27,325 nucleotides of DNA. It comes from CP2-2F sp034436235 (GTDB lineage Bacteria; Chloroflexota; Anaerolineae; Aggregatilineales; UBA2796). The DNA is taken from assembly GCA_034436235.1 (NCBI GenBank), contig DAOTWB010000096.1, positions 1 through 27,325 on the forward strand, in the 5' to 3' direction. Position 1 is the first letter of the stretch. Each line of letters begins with the position of its first letter. Under the pieces are notes generated by a model. That model was not told where the DNA came from. It worked only from the letters and a program-made list of their open reading frames with translations, and did not search any database. Shown here one piece after another: positions 1 through 7,136 of the stretch. Both the position numbers and the translations under genes were made by a program.

Positions 1-990
1 AATCCTACAGCAGCTGCCAACGCCACAGCAACCGCTTTCCAAGCTGAGGTTGAGGCGTACATCCAGACTGTGACCGCCACTTTCCGTCCGAAGACGGCGA
101 TCTCGGCTGCTAACATACACCGCCTGCAGCTGCTGCGGACGCTCGAAGGGCATACAAGTGTTGTGAATTCAGCCGCGTGGTCGCCTGACGGACGTTTCCT
201 CGCCTCAGGATCAGGAGACCGCACAGTCCGCGTCTGGGACGCAGCAGATGGACGGCTGCTGCGGACGCTCGAAGGGCATACATTTGAAGTGTTTTCAGTC
301 GCGTGGTCGCCTGACGGACGCTTCCTCGCCTCAGGATCAGCTGACGGCACAGTCCGCGTGTGGGACGCGGCAGATGGACGGCTGCTGCGGACGCTCAAAG
401 GGGATACAGTCGCGTGGTCGCCCGACGGACGCCGCCTCGCCTCAGGCTCGGCTGACGGCACTGTCCGCGTCTGGGACGCGGCAGATGGACGGCTGCTGCG
501 GACGCTCGCAGGGCGTATGGGTGTGTTTTCAGTCGCGTGGTCGCCTGACGGACGCTACCTCGCCTCAGGCTCGGTTGACCGCGCAGTCCGCGTCTGGGAC
601 GCGGCGTCCTGGACGCTCCTGCGGACGCTCGAAGGGCATACAGGGGCAGTAATTTCAGTCGCGTGGTCGTCTGACGGGCGCTTCCTCGTCTCAGGCTCAT
701 GGGACGACACAATCGGTGTGTGGGACGCGGGGACAGGGCGGCTTCTGCGGACGCTCGAAGGGCATACGAGCCAGGTGTCGTCAGTGGCGTGGTCACCTGA
801 CGGGCGCTTCATCGCCTCAGGCTCATGGGACAACACAGTCCGCGTTTGGGATGCGGCGAGCGGGCGGCTCTTGCGCGCGCTCGAAGGGCATACAGGCGTG
901 GTGTTGTCAGTCGCGTGGTCGCCTGACGGGCGCTTCCTCGCTTCAGGCTCATGGGACGGCACCATCCGCATCTGGGGCATCCCTGAGTGA
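1..990 (+). CDS. WD40 repeat protein, seven-bladed beta-propeller (5' end outside window)
   Basis: The reading frame is open from base 1, so the gene starts upstream of the window; the GTG at 70 is only an internal candidate. The first visible residues (NPTAAANATATAFQAEVEAY) are Ala/Thr-rich and look like a stalk or linker. The leader AISAANIHRLQLLRTLEG supplies the closing strand of a propeller. Seven WD40 repeats of about 42 residues follow, each with the pattern GHT..V.SVAWSPDGR.LASGS.D.TVRVWDA..GRLLRTL. Repeat 3 lacks five residues and repeat 4 lacks one, both before the AWSPDG strand, so their loops are shortened. Seven repeats are what a closed propeller needs. WD40 propellers bind proteins as scaffolds; nothing here identifies a partner or an enzymatic domain. 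Any such domain would lie upstream. The fold call is firm, the function unknown. Confidence 0.9.
   Translation, partial: NPTAAANATATAFQAEVEAYIQTVTATFRPKTAISAANIHRLQLLRTLEGHTSVVNSAAWSPDGRFLASGSGDRTVRVWDAADGRLLRTLEGHTFEVFSVAWSPDGRFLASGSADGTVRVWDAADGRLLRTLKGDTVAWSPDGRRLASGSADGTVRVWDAADGRLLRTLAGRMGVFSVAWSPDGRYLASGSVDRAVRVWDAASWTLLRTLEGHTGAVISVAWSSDGRFLVSGSWDDTIGVWDAGTGRLLRTLEGHTSQVSSVAWSPDGRFIASGSWDNTVRVWDAASGRLLRALEGHTGVVLSVAWSPDGRFLASGSWDGTIRIWGIPE
135..985 (+). repeat. Tandem 126-bp DNA repeat encoding the WD40 blades
   Basis: The word GCGGACGCTC (slightly varied in some copies) recurs at 135, 261, 387, 498, 621, 747 and 873, giving steps of 126, 126, 111, 123, 126 and 126. The two short steps are in-frame losses of 15 and 3 bases. 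Long stretches of neighbouring copies are identical at DNA level, including synonymous positions, which suggests recent duplication or gene conversion within the gene. Confidence 0.9.
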
Positions 991-1013
991 GCTGAGTCAA
1001 ATCGCATTTATCG

Positions 1014-1045
1014 GCGGCGCGGCAGCCTTCGTGCGGTCGCGCCGC
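1014..1045. repeat. GC-rich inverted repeat between the WD40 gene and yebC
   Basis: GCGGCGCG (1014-1021) pairs perfectly with CGCGCCGC (1038-1045) across a 16-base loop, 24 bases after the WD40 stop codon. There is no T-run behind it, so it is at best a weak terminator or an mRNA 3' stabiliser. In GCGC-rich DNA such a repeat can also arise by chance. Confidence 0.35.
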
Positions 1046-1046
1046 A

Positions 1047-1076
1047 TTGAACACTGCCCGCCCGATCTGTTATAAT
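1047..1076 (+). promoter_or_regulatory. Probable sigma70-type promoter of yebC
   Basis: A perfect -10 box TATAAT (1071-1076) is preceded directly by TGT (1068-1070), the TGn extended -10 motif. A partial -35 box TTGAAC (1047-1052) lies 18 bp upstream. The predicted start near 1083 leaves a leader of about 30 bases containing the GAGGGA ribosome site at 1101-1106. Confidence 0.7.
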
Positions 1077-1113
1077 TGCCGCACTACGGCTTGAATACAC
1101 GAGGGACGATCTG

Positions 1114-1863
1114 ATGTCAGGGCATAGCAAGTGGTCTACCATCAAACGTAAGAAAGGCGCGCTGGACGCCAAGCGCGGCAAGCTCTTCACGCGGCTCGGG
1201 CGCGAGCTGACCATTGCAGCGCGCGAAGGCGGCGGCAATCCTGAGGCGAACACGCGCTTGCGGCTCGCCATCGCCAAGGCGAAGGCTGCCAACATGCCGA
1301 AGGAGAACATCGATCGCGCCATCGCGCGCGGCACCGGCGGCGGCGATGACGGCGTGGTGATGGAAGAAGTGACCTACGAAGGCTACGGTCCGCACGGCGT
1401 GGCGATCCTGATCGACGTGCTGACCGATAATCGCAATCGCACGCTCTCAGCCATTCGCACGCTCTTCAATCGCGCCAATGGCAGCCTGGCTGAGGCAAAC
1501 GCCGTGGCGTGGCAATTCGAGCGCAAAGGCTATATCGAGATCAGCGCCGACGGCGTCGATCCTGATGAATTGCTCTTGGCGGCGGCGGATGCAGGCGCCG
1601 ACGACGTGGTGACAGGCGAAGAGACGCACATCGTCTACACAGCGCGCGAGGCGCTCTCGGCAGTTGAGAGCAAACTGAGCGAAGCGGGCTACAAAATCAC
1701 AGACTCAGGCTTGAGTTGGCTTGCCAAGAACGAGATCGAGCTGGGCGTCGAGGAATCCATGCAAGTGACCAGCTTGCTGGAGAAGCTGGAAGAGCTGGAC
1801 GATGTGCAGAACGTAGCCAGCAACTTGAACATCAGCGACGAAGTGGCGGCGGCAATGGCTTAG
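1114..1863 (+). CDS. yebC: YebC/PmpR/TACO1-family protein
   Basis: The 249-aa product starts with MSGHSKWSTIKRKKGALDAK, the hallmark N-terminus of the family, and keeps the GGGNPEANTRLRLAI and NMPKENIDRAI motifs and the C-terminal EL..LEELDDVQNV..N region. The length is normal for the family. Family members were long annotated as DNA-binding regulators (PmpR). More recent work ties YebC and mitochondrial TACO1 to ribosomes and to translation of difficult sequences such as proline stretches. The start is set by GAGGGA seven bases upstream of the ATG. The usual neighbours ruvC, ruvA and ruvB are absent, so the gene appears to be transcribed alone from its own promoter and to end 12 bp from the converging DUF2085 gene. 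Confidence 0.97.
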   Translation: MSGHSKWSTIKRKKGALDAKRGKLFTRLGRELTIAAREGGGNPEANTRLRLAIAKAKAANMPKENIDRAIARGTGGGDDGVVMEEVTYEGYGPHGVAILIDVLTDNRNRTLSAIRTLFNRANGSLAEANAVAWQFERKGYIEISADGVDPDELLLAAADAGADDVVTGEETHIVYTAREALSAVESKLSEAGYKITDSGLSWLAKNEIELGVEESMQVTSLLEKLEELDDVQNVASNLNISDEVAAAMA

Positions 1864-1875
1864 GGCTGGGCGCGC

Positions 1876-2634
1876 CTAATCTCTTTGGCGCAGACGCTTG
1901 GCGCGCTTGGCGAACTTCGCCTCGATCTCGCGAATGGTCTCGCGCGCGGTCGCTTCCAGATACGGGAAAGCCAGCCAAGCGTTCATCAAGCCGAAGAGCA
2001 AGCCTGTCAGGACGCGGAAAGTTGGCGTGGTCTCGCGCAGAGGCCAGAGCCTGCCGCTCAGCAGCTGCGAGAAGCCGTCAATGCCGATCGGCGCTAAGCC
2101 AAGCCACAGATACAGCCACAGCGGCACAGGCCGCAATTGCCGACGCACGCGCGGAAGCGCGTAGATCAGGCCGCCGATCAGCAAGCCTGCATAGATCGCG
2201 ACGTCGCGCTGGCACACAGCGACCTTGTAACCGAGCTGCGGATCGCCTAAGAATTCGCGCGCATACCACTGGTCGGCAGGGATAGGCGAATCGGCGGGCG
2301 GCAGGCGATTCAGCTCGCGGATGATGGTCGGCAAGATGGCTTCGTAGGTGAGCGGCGCGCCGAGCTGCGCCGCTTCGCGCGGATAGACGCTCTGCTGACC
2401 GTACAAAAACCATGAGCGGAAGGCGAAGGTATGGCACAGCGGTCTGTAAATGCCGTAGATGACTTCAGCGGCGCCAGTCGCGCCGATCTTCATCAGAGTC
2501 GGCGCTACGAACGGCAAGACAACAAAGATGGCGAGCGGAATCAGTAGAATTTTCAGGTAATTCCGCGACCACGTCAGCGCCCAGCGGTTCAAGCGGACTG
2601 CCCAAGACGAGTCGGGCTTAGGTGTGTAGCTCAT
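1876..2634 (-). CDS. DUF2085-family integral membrane protein
   Basis: The 252-aa protein has about four hydrophobic segments: near residues 28-50 (LKILLIPLAIFVVLPFVA), around 165-185 after the CQRD motif, near 195-210, and near 225-245. The DUF2085 signature is present as PLCHTFAFRSWFLYG, then VAVCQRDVAIYAG, then PIGIDGFSQLL and RVLTGLLFGL. The family's biochemical role is unknown. Two deviations are visible: the second cysteine of the common C-x-R-C motif is aspartate (CQRD), and about 60 residues with several Tyr, Pro and Arg separate the CH motif from CQRD. The C-terminus is basic and predicted to be cytoplasmic. The start ATG has no clear ribosome site. A promoter candidate lies about 150 bases upstream. 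Confidence 0.85.
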   Translation of the reverse strand: MSYTPKPDSSWAVRLNRWALTWSRNYLKILLIPLAIFVVLPFVAPTLMKIGATGAAEVIYGIYRPLCHTFAFRSWFLYGQQSVYPREAAQLGAPLTYEAILPTIIRELNRLPPADSPIPADQWYAREFLGDPQLGYKVAVCQRDVAIYAGLLIGGLIYALPRVRRQLRPVPLWLYLWLGLAPIGIDGFSQLLSGRLWPLRETTPTFRVLTGLLFGLMNAWLAFPYLEATARETIREIEAKFAKRAKRLRQRD

Positions 2635-2781
2635 GCCTGTTTTACAGCACCCTCAATGGGTCGTAGGTGGTTGCAAATGTCGCGTTGCGCGCCATATTGA
2701 GCGTACACATTGACCTGAAATGTGACTCTGATAGCTTCCTGCCCGATTTCTGCGCCATATTTTTCCGCAGCTCGCCGCCAG

Positions 2782-2810
2782 AACCTAACACGCGGTGCAA
2801 TTTTTGTCAA
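2782..2810 (-). promoter_or_regulatory. Candidate promoter of the DUF2085 gene, in the 259-base tilS-DUF2085 gap
   Basis: Read on the minus strand, a perfect -35 box TTGACA (2810-2805) and a 17-bp spacer precede TAGGTT (2787-2782), which carries a TGT extension. The -10 itself matches only three of six positions. The start would be near 2775, giving a leader of about 140 bases. The surrounding gap (2635-2893) is more AT-rich than its neighbours, and I see no gene in it that I can support. Confidence 0.45.
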
Positions 2811-2893
2811 GTCCTCTCCATGCTCGATTTTCCCGCATAAATTCGTCCTGATTTCCGCAGAAGACTCGACCAAAATGTGGCGCACCTGCGCGA

Positions 2894-3862
2894 TTAACCT
2901 TCGCGTTGCACGCGCAGCCACGCCTGATTGGCGCGCAGCCAAATGCCGCCGCCTAGCTGCACGCCGCCTGCCGTGCGCAGCCGCCGCACAAAGCGCAGCG
3001 CCGCTTCCACGCGCTCAAAGCTCAGCTCGCGCTCAGGCGCGATGTGCTGCACAGCAGCGCGCAACCACAAGCGTTGCTGCGCAGGCAGCAAGCGCAGAAA
3101 AACATCGCGCCGAATGTTCGGCGGCACATAAGATGGCAAGCTCGCTAGCAGCGCGGCGTAATCTTCGCGCAAGGTCTCAGCCGTGCGCGCCAAGCTCAAC
3201 GTCACGGACGGATTGATCTCGCGCAGCAGCGGCAGGATCGCATGGCGCACTTTGTTGCGCGCGTATTGCATATCCGAATTGCTCGGATCGTCGCGCGGCG
3301 TCACGCCGTGTGACGCCAGATACGCCACTAGCTCATCGCGCCCGATTGCCAACAGCGGACGCACAATGCGCAGCCCATCGCGCTCGCTAGACGGCAATAT
3401 GCCGCGCAGCCCTGCCAAGCCGCTGCCGCGAATCAAGTGCAGCAGCACAGTCTCCGCCTGATCGTCGCGCTGATGCGCGGTCGCGATGCACGCGGCGCCG
3501 ATCTGCGCTGCGCAGCGCCGCAAAAAAGCGTAGCGCGCGCGGCGCGCTGCCGCCTCAATGCCAAGTCGCCAAGTCGCGGCAAGGCGCGGCACATCGGCGC
3601 TGCCAACTGTACATGGAATCTGCCAAGCTGCCGCGACCTGCGCCACAAACGCCGCGTCCTCAGCGCCTTGCGCGCCGCGCAAGCCGTGATCGAGCGTGGC
3701 AGCGTGCAAAGCGATCTGCAGCTCGCGCTGCAGCGCCTGCAGAATGTGCAGCAGCGCTAACGAATCCGCGCCGCCTGAGACGGCTACCACAACGCGCTCA
3801 GCAGGCTTGAAGAGCTGCTCTGCGCGGCAGAACGTCAGCACGCGCTTTTGCAGGTCTAACAT
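2894..3862 (-). CDS. tilS: tRNA(Ile)-lysidine synthase TilS
   Basis: TilS uses ATP to join lysine to C34 of the tRNA-Ile CAU anticodon, changing its reading from AUG to AUA and its charging from Met to Ile. The 322-aa protein has the PP-loop SGGADS (residues 29-34) that binds ATP, followed by LDHGLRG, IEAAARRARYAFL and TAHQRDDQAETVLLHLIRGSGLAGL, all typical of the N-terminal catalytic domain. A helical second domain follows (RNKVRHAILPLLREINP). It is shorter than the E. coli enzyme and lacks the full C-terminal domain, which is common. The start ATG has no obvious Shine-Dalgarno sequence. The gene is divergent from the C39 protein gene, with 107 bases between them. Confidence 0.95.
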   Translation of the reverse strand: MLDLQKRVLTFCRAEQLFKPAERVVVAVSGGADSLALLHILQALQRELQIALHAATLDHGLRGAQGAEDAAFVAQVAAAWQIPCTVGSADVPRLAATWRLGIEAAARRARYAFLRRCAAQIGAACIATAHQRDDQAETVLLHLIRGSGLAGLRGILPSSERDGLRIVRPLLAIGRDELVAYLASHGVTPRDDPSNSDMQYARNKVRHAILPLLREINPSVTLSLARTAETLREDYAALLASLPSYVPPNIRRDVFLRLLPAQQRLWLRAAVQHIAPERELSFERVEAALRFVRRLRTAGGVQLGGGIWLRANQAWLRVQREG

Positions 3863-3919
3863 AAGAGTTTTTTAATCATTCGGCGGAAATGCGTCCTTTT
3901 GCGCTATCATGTTCAGGAT

Positions 3920-3925
3920 ATTGTA
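3920..3925 (-). promoter_or_regulatory. Possible -10 box of tilS in the divergent tilS/C39 gap
   Basis: On the minus strand TACAAT (3925-3920) matches five of six -10 positions and would start tilS about 50 bases upstream of its ATG. No convincing -35 accompanies it. For the plus-strand gene, TATCAT (3905-3910) is the best -10 candidate in this 107-base gap, also without a -35. Confidence 0.3.
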
Positions 3926-3969
3926 CGGAAAAGCTGCGCGCAGCGCTGCTGCGTGCCTGAGAATTCACG

Positions 3970-5514
3970 ATGTCTGAACGCATAGTCGCCGAAGCGCCTT
4001 ATCGAGATGCAGTCTACACTGCGCCGCCGCGCCTGCTGTGGCTGAAGCTCGGCTTAGGCTGCCTTGGCGTCAGCATGATCCTCTTCACCAGCGTCGCCTT
4101 TCTAGTGCTGATCGTGACGCCGATCTGGTTTCGCAGCCTGCCGACCAGCGAGCAGGTCATTTGGATGAACCGCGTGCCGTTGCTGGAAGCCTTCAAGCCA
4201 ACGCGCGTCTACAGCGCCGAGAGCTTGCCGACCGCCGTCCTGCGCGATGACAGTGCGCTGGCGTTGCTCGCCACGCTGCCTGCCAGTCCAACTGCTGAGT
4301 TAGGCGGCACGCTGCAAGCAGGCGGCGACGCCGAGAACATCTCTGCGGCGCCCACGCGCGGTCTGCCCAACACGCCGAGCCGTCCCGGTCCGACCTCTGT
4401 GCTGGTCACCAACACGCCGGTCATCGCCGCGCTCGCAGCCACACCGACGCCCTTCCCGACTCTCGCTCTTGCGGCGCTGCCGACCGCCACCACCACGCCG
4501 ACTCTACCGCCATCGCCTGTGCCGACTGAAATTCCGATCCCTGTGGCGTGGCAAGGGCAGGGCTTCCGCTTTGTGCAGCAGACGTGGAACACTTGCGGAC
4601 CGGCGAACCTGACGCAAGTGCTGTACTACATGGGCTGGAATGGCACGAAAGAAGAGGTGATCCAATATCTGAAGCCCAGCACTGAAGATCGCAACGTCAG
4701 CCCTTGGGAGATGGTCAACTACGTCAATGAGCATCTCAACCGCGAGCGCGGCCTTCCGCTCAAGGCGCTGATGCGCGTCGGCGGCGAGCTGAACTTGATC
4801 AAACGGCTGGTGGCGAATGGCTTCGGCGTCATCCTTGAGAAAGGCTATTTCGTGGCAGGCGAAGGCTGGATGGGACACTATCTGACCATTCAAGGCTACG
4901 ATGACCTGCGCGGCGAGTTCTACGTGCTGGATACCTATCGCGGCGCGCGCTGGGAACGCTACAGCAGCGTGGATGAGCGCTGGCAGCAATTCAATCGGCT
5001 CTACATCGTGATCTATCCCGCTGAGCGCGAGCGCGAGCTGGCGATGCTGCTGGGTGCGCACCAAGATGTGACCTACAGCATTCAGCACGCGCTCAGCCGC
5101 GCCAAAGAAGAAGCCTCAATCCAGCCCGATAATCCGTTCGCGTGGTTCAACATGGGCAGCAGTTACGTCCTGCTGCGCGATTATCGCAACGCCGTGCGCG
5201 CCTTCGACCGCGCGCGCAGCGTCGGCTCAGGCTTGCCGTGGCGCATGTTGTGGTATCAGTTCACCATGTACGAGGCGTATTACTACGCCGGGCAGTACAG
5301 CGAGGTGATCGCTTTGGCGGATGCCACGCTCGGCACGTCAAGCGACTTGGAAGAATCGCACTACTGGCGCGGCATGGCGTTAGCGGCGCAAGGCAACATG
5401 GATGAAGCGCAGCGCGCTTTCCGCCGCGTGTTGAGCATCAATCCGCGCTATACGCCTGCCGCCGATCGGCTTGAAGAGATACGCGCAGGACGTTTCCGTC
5501 CGCCTAATCCGTGA
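3970..5514 (+). CDS. Membrane-anchored C39-like cysteine peptidase with TPR repeats
   Basis: The 514-aa protein has four parts. Residues 1-22 are cytoplasmic. One membrane helix follows at about 23-50 (LKLGLGCLGVSMILFTSVAF). A Ser/Thr/Pro/Ala-rich linker runs to about 192, with no fold visible. A papain-fold domain of the C39-like type spans about 195-335, with Q203 six residues before the nucleophile C209 (NTCGPANL), then H303 (GHYLTIQGYD) and D321 (YVLDTYRG) as the likely triad. TPR-like helical repeats occupy about 380-505 (NPFAWFNMGSSYVLLRDYRN; ESHYWRGMALAAQGNMDEAQ). The enzyme would act outside the membrane with the TPR part recruiting a partner. No double-glycine leader peptide or transporter lies next to it, so bacteriocin processing is not supported. 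The substrate is unknown. Confidence 0.85.
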   Translation: MSERIVAEAPYRDAVYTAPPRLLWLKLGLGCLGVSMILFTSVAFLVLIVTPIWFRSLPTSEQVIWMNRVPLLEAFKPTRVYSAESLPTAVLRDDSALALLATLPASPTAELGGTLQAGGDAENISAAPTRGLPNTPSRPGPTSVLVTNTPVIAALAATPTPFPTLALAALPTATTTPTLPPSPVPTEIPIPVAWQGQGFRFVQQTWNTCGPANLTQVLYYMGWNGTKEEVIQYLKPSTEDRNVSPWEMVNYVNEHLNRERGLPLKALMRVGGELNLIKRLVANGFGVILEKGYFVAGEGWMGHYLTIQGYDDLRGEFYVLDTYRGARWERYSSVDERWQQFNRLYIVIYPAERERELAMLLGAHQDVTYSIQHALSRAKEEASIQPDNPFAWFNMGSSYVLLRDYRNAVRAFDRARSVGSGLPWRMLWYQFTMYEAYYYAGQYSEVIALADATLGTSSDLEESHYWRGMALAAQGNMDEAQRAFRRVLSINPRYTPAADRLEEIRAGRFRPPNP

Positions 5515-5528
5515 TCTCTGACGATTTT

Positions 5529-5538
5529 CCTACGTAGG
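5529..5538. repeat. 10-bp perfect palindrome CCTACGTAGG next to a promoter
   Basis: CCTACGTAGG lies directly upstream of the -35 box of the 5633 gene. In addition, GCGCTCGC (5547-5554) and GCGAGCGC (5592-5599) form a perfect 8-bp inverted repeat flanking the -10 region. Either could bind a regulator; neither resembles an operator I recognise. Confidence 0.3.
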
Positions 5539-5539
5539 C

Positions 5540-5573
5540 TAGACAGGCGCTCGCTTTGCAGGTATGCTATACC
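5540..5573 (+). promoter_or_regulatory. Probable promoter of the secreted glycosidase-like gene
   Basis: TAGACA (5540-5545) matches five of six -35 positions and is followed after 17 bp by TATGCT (5563-5568). The overlapping TGC-TATACC (5565-5573) offers an alternative extended -10. The start would be near 5575-5580, leaving a leader of about 55 bases that ends with GGAG (5621-5624), eight bases before the ATG. Confidence 0.55.
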
Positions 5574-5632
5574 ATCGCTGCGAGATGTAACGCGAGCGCA
5601 ATCTGACAACAAATCCGTGTGGAGTAGTATCA

Positions 5633-7081
5633 ATGGCTTTGAGAGTGAATAAGTTTGTGGTGCTGCTGACAGCCTGCTGCATCGCGCTGATGATGTTCGG
5701 CTTGCCTGCAGTCAGCACGACGAACGCCCAAAATCCAACACCAACACCTGCCATCATCATCGTGACGGCGACGCCAATCGGCGGCGCGCCGCCAGTGGTG
5801 CAAGCGACTCCTGCGCCGCCCGCTGCCGATGCGACGGTCGCGCCGCGCGAGTGGCAGGCATTCAACGTGGCGCGCGGCTATCTTTCGCGCAAGATCAACA
5901 CCAATTTGCGCTATGTGAACAGCTGGACGTGGGAACTGGCGCTCTTCCCTGATAGTGCGCTCGGTTGCCCGCCGCCGGATGGCGAGACGGTCATCAAAGG
6001 CGATACCGCCGGCTATCAGTTCATCATTCAGCCGCTCGGCAATCCGAACCGCTATGATATCCGCGTCACCTATGATCTGCAGCGCGTCTACGACTGCGGC
6101 ATCGCAGGCACAGCGCCCGGCGGCAGCAACTTGCCACCGCCAGCGGCAGGCTCGGCGGCAGGCGGCGGCTTTGAGCTAGGCGGTCACGTGCTGGAGCTTG
6201 GCGCAGGCACCGTCAACGCCATGAAGCAGGCGAAGATGCGCTGGGTGAAGAAGCAAGTGCGTCCAGGCGACGGCGCAGCCTTCGGTCACATTGCAGCGGC
6301 GAAGGCGAATGGCTTCAAGATTCTGCTCTCAGTGGTCGGCAAGCCTGAGGATATCCTAGTGCCTGGCTTCTTCGATCAATACGCCGGTTACGTGGCAGAG
6401 CTGGCAGGCGCTGGCGCCGATGGCATCGAGGTCTGGAATGAGATGAACCTCGACCGCGAGTGGCCTAACGGTCAGATCAATCCCGCCAAGTACGTCGAGA
6501 TGTTGGCGAAAGCCTATAACGCGATCAAGGCGCGCAATCCGAACACGCTCGTCATCAGCGGCGCGCCCGCGCCGACCGGCGCCGCAGGACCCGGCGGCAA
6601 GACGGCTGCCTACTGGAATGACGACGTCTACATGCTGGAGATGGCACAGGCAGGCGCTGCCCAATACCTAGATTGCGTCGGCGTGCATTACAACGAAGGC
6701 ATCGTCAGCCCGAATCAGACCAGCGGCGATCCGCGCGATAACTATCCGACGCGCTACTTCTCCACGCAGCTGAACCGCGCCTTGGCAGGCTTCCCTGGCA
6801 AGCAAGCGTGCTTCACTGAGCTAGGTTACCTCTCGCCGGAAGGCTACGGCGCGCTGCCGGGCGGCTTCGCTTGGGCGCAAAACGTGACCGTCGCGCAGCA
6901 GGCGCAGTGGCTGGCAGAAGCGGCAGTCCTCGCCGCGCGCAGCGGTCGCGTGCGCTTGATGATCGTCTGGAACGTGGACTTCCCGTTCTTCACAGGCACT
7001 GATCCGATGGGCGGCTACGCGATCATCCGTCCCGGCGGCGCTTGCCCTGCCTGCGCCACGCTCGGCTCGGTCATGCCATAA
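5633..7081 (+). CDS. Secreted clan GH-A glycoside hydrolase-like protein with N-terminal FPDSALGCP domain
   Basis: The 482-aa protein starts with a signal peptide (residues 1-32, hydrophobic LLTACCIALMMFG, cleavage likely after NAQ). A short Thr/Pro linker follows. A small domain at about 72-157 contains NSWTWELALFPDSALGCP, AGYQFIIQP and YDIRVTYDLQRVYDCG, a pattern I associate with secreted proteins of Chloroflexota and Cyanobacteria. From about 180 a TIM-barrel glycosidase domain follows: EVWNEMNLDREW places the likely acid/base at E270, and CFTELGYLS places the likely nucleophile at E396, one on strand 4 and one on strand 7 as in clan GH-A. YLDCVGVHYNEG and MIVWNVDFPFF are further barrel strands. 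The family is probably GH5- or GH39-like, but I cannot assign it, and the substrate is unknown. The gene stands alone between its own promoter and a terminator. Confidence 0.8.
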   Translation: MALRVNKFVVLLTACCIALMMFGLPAVSTTNAQNPTPTPAIIIVTATPIGGAPPVVQATPAPPAADATVAPREWQAFNVARGYLSRKINTNLRYVNSWTWELALFPDSALGCPPPDGETVIKGDTAGYQFIIQPLGNPNRYDIRVTYDLQRVYDCGIAGTAPGGSNLPPPAAGSAAGGGFELGGHVLELGAGTVNAMKQAKMRWVKKQVRPGDGAAFGHIAAAKANGFKILLSVVGKPEDILVPGFFDQYAGYVAELAGAGADGIEVWNEMNLDREWPNGQINPAKYVEMLAKAYNAIKARNPNTLVISGAPAPTGAAGPGGKTAAYWNDDVYMLEMAQAGAAQYLDCVGVHYNEGIVSPNQTSGDPRDNYPTRYFSTQLNRALAGFPGKQACFTELGYLSPEGYGALPGGFAWAQNVTVAQQAQWLAEAAVLAARSGRVRLMIVWNVDFPFFTGTDPMGGYAIIRPGGACPACATLGSVMP

Positions 7082-7103
7082 GCATCGCCTTTTTGTGAAG
7101 CCG

Positions 7104-7136
7104 ATGAGCGGATCGCCACGATCCGCTCATTTTGTT
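7104..7136 (+). terminator. Intrinsic terminator after the secreted glycosidase-like gene
   Basis: ATGAGCGGATCG (7104-7115) pairs perfectly with CGATCCGCTCAT (7119-7130) across a three-base loop. The T-rich tail TTTGTT (7131-7136) touches the stop codon of the converging gene. On the opposite strand no T-run follows the hairpin, so it should act mainly on plus-strand transcription. Confidence 0.85.

Noticed and set aside
2631..2942. 103-codon minus-strand frame between tilS and the DUF2085 gene, ending in an ATGA overlap with the latter
   Set aside because: It overlaps the end of tilS, has no ribosome site for its usable GTG start, resembles no family I know, and contains the TTGACA promoter candidate. 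The ATGA overlap alone is not enough.
5142..5405. Arg/Ala-rich plus-strand frame inside the C39-TPR gene
   Set aside because: Low-complexity composition typical of an out-of-frame reading of GC-rich DNA.
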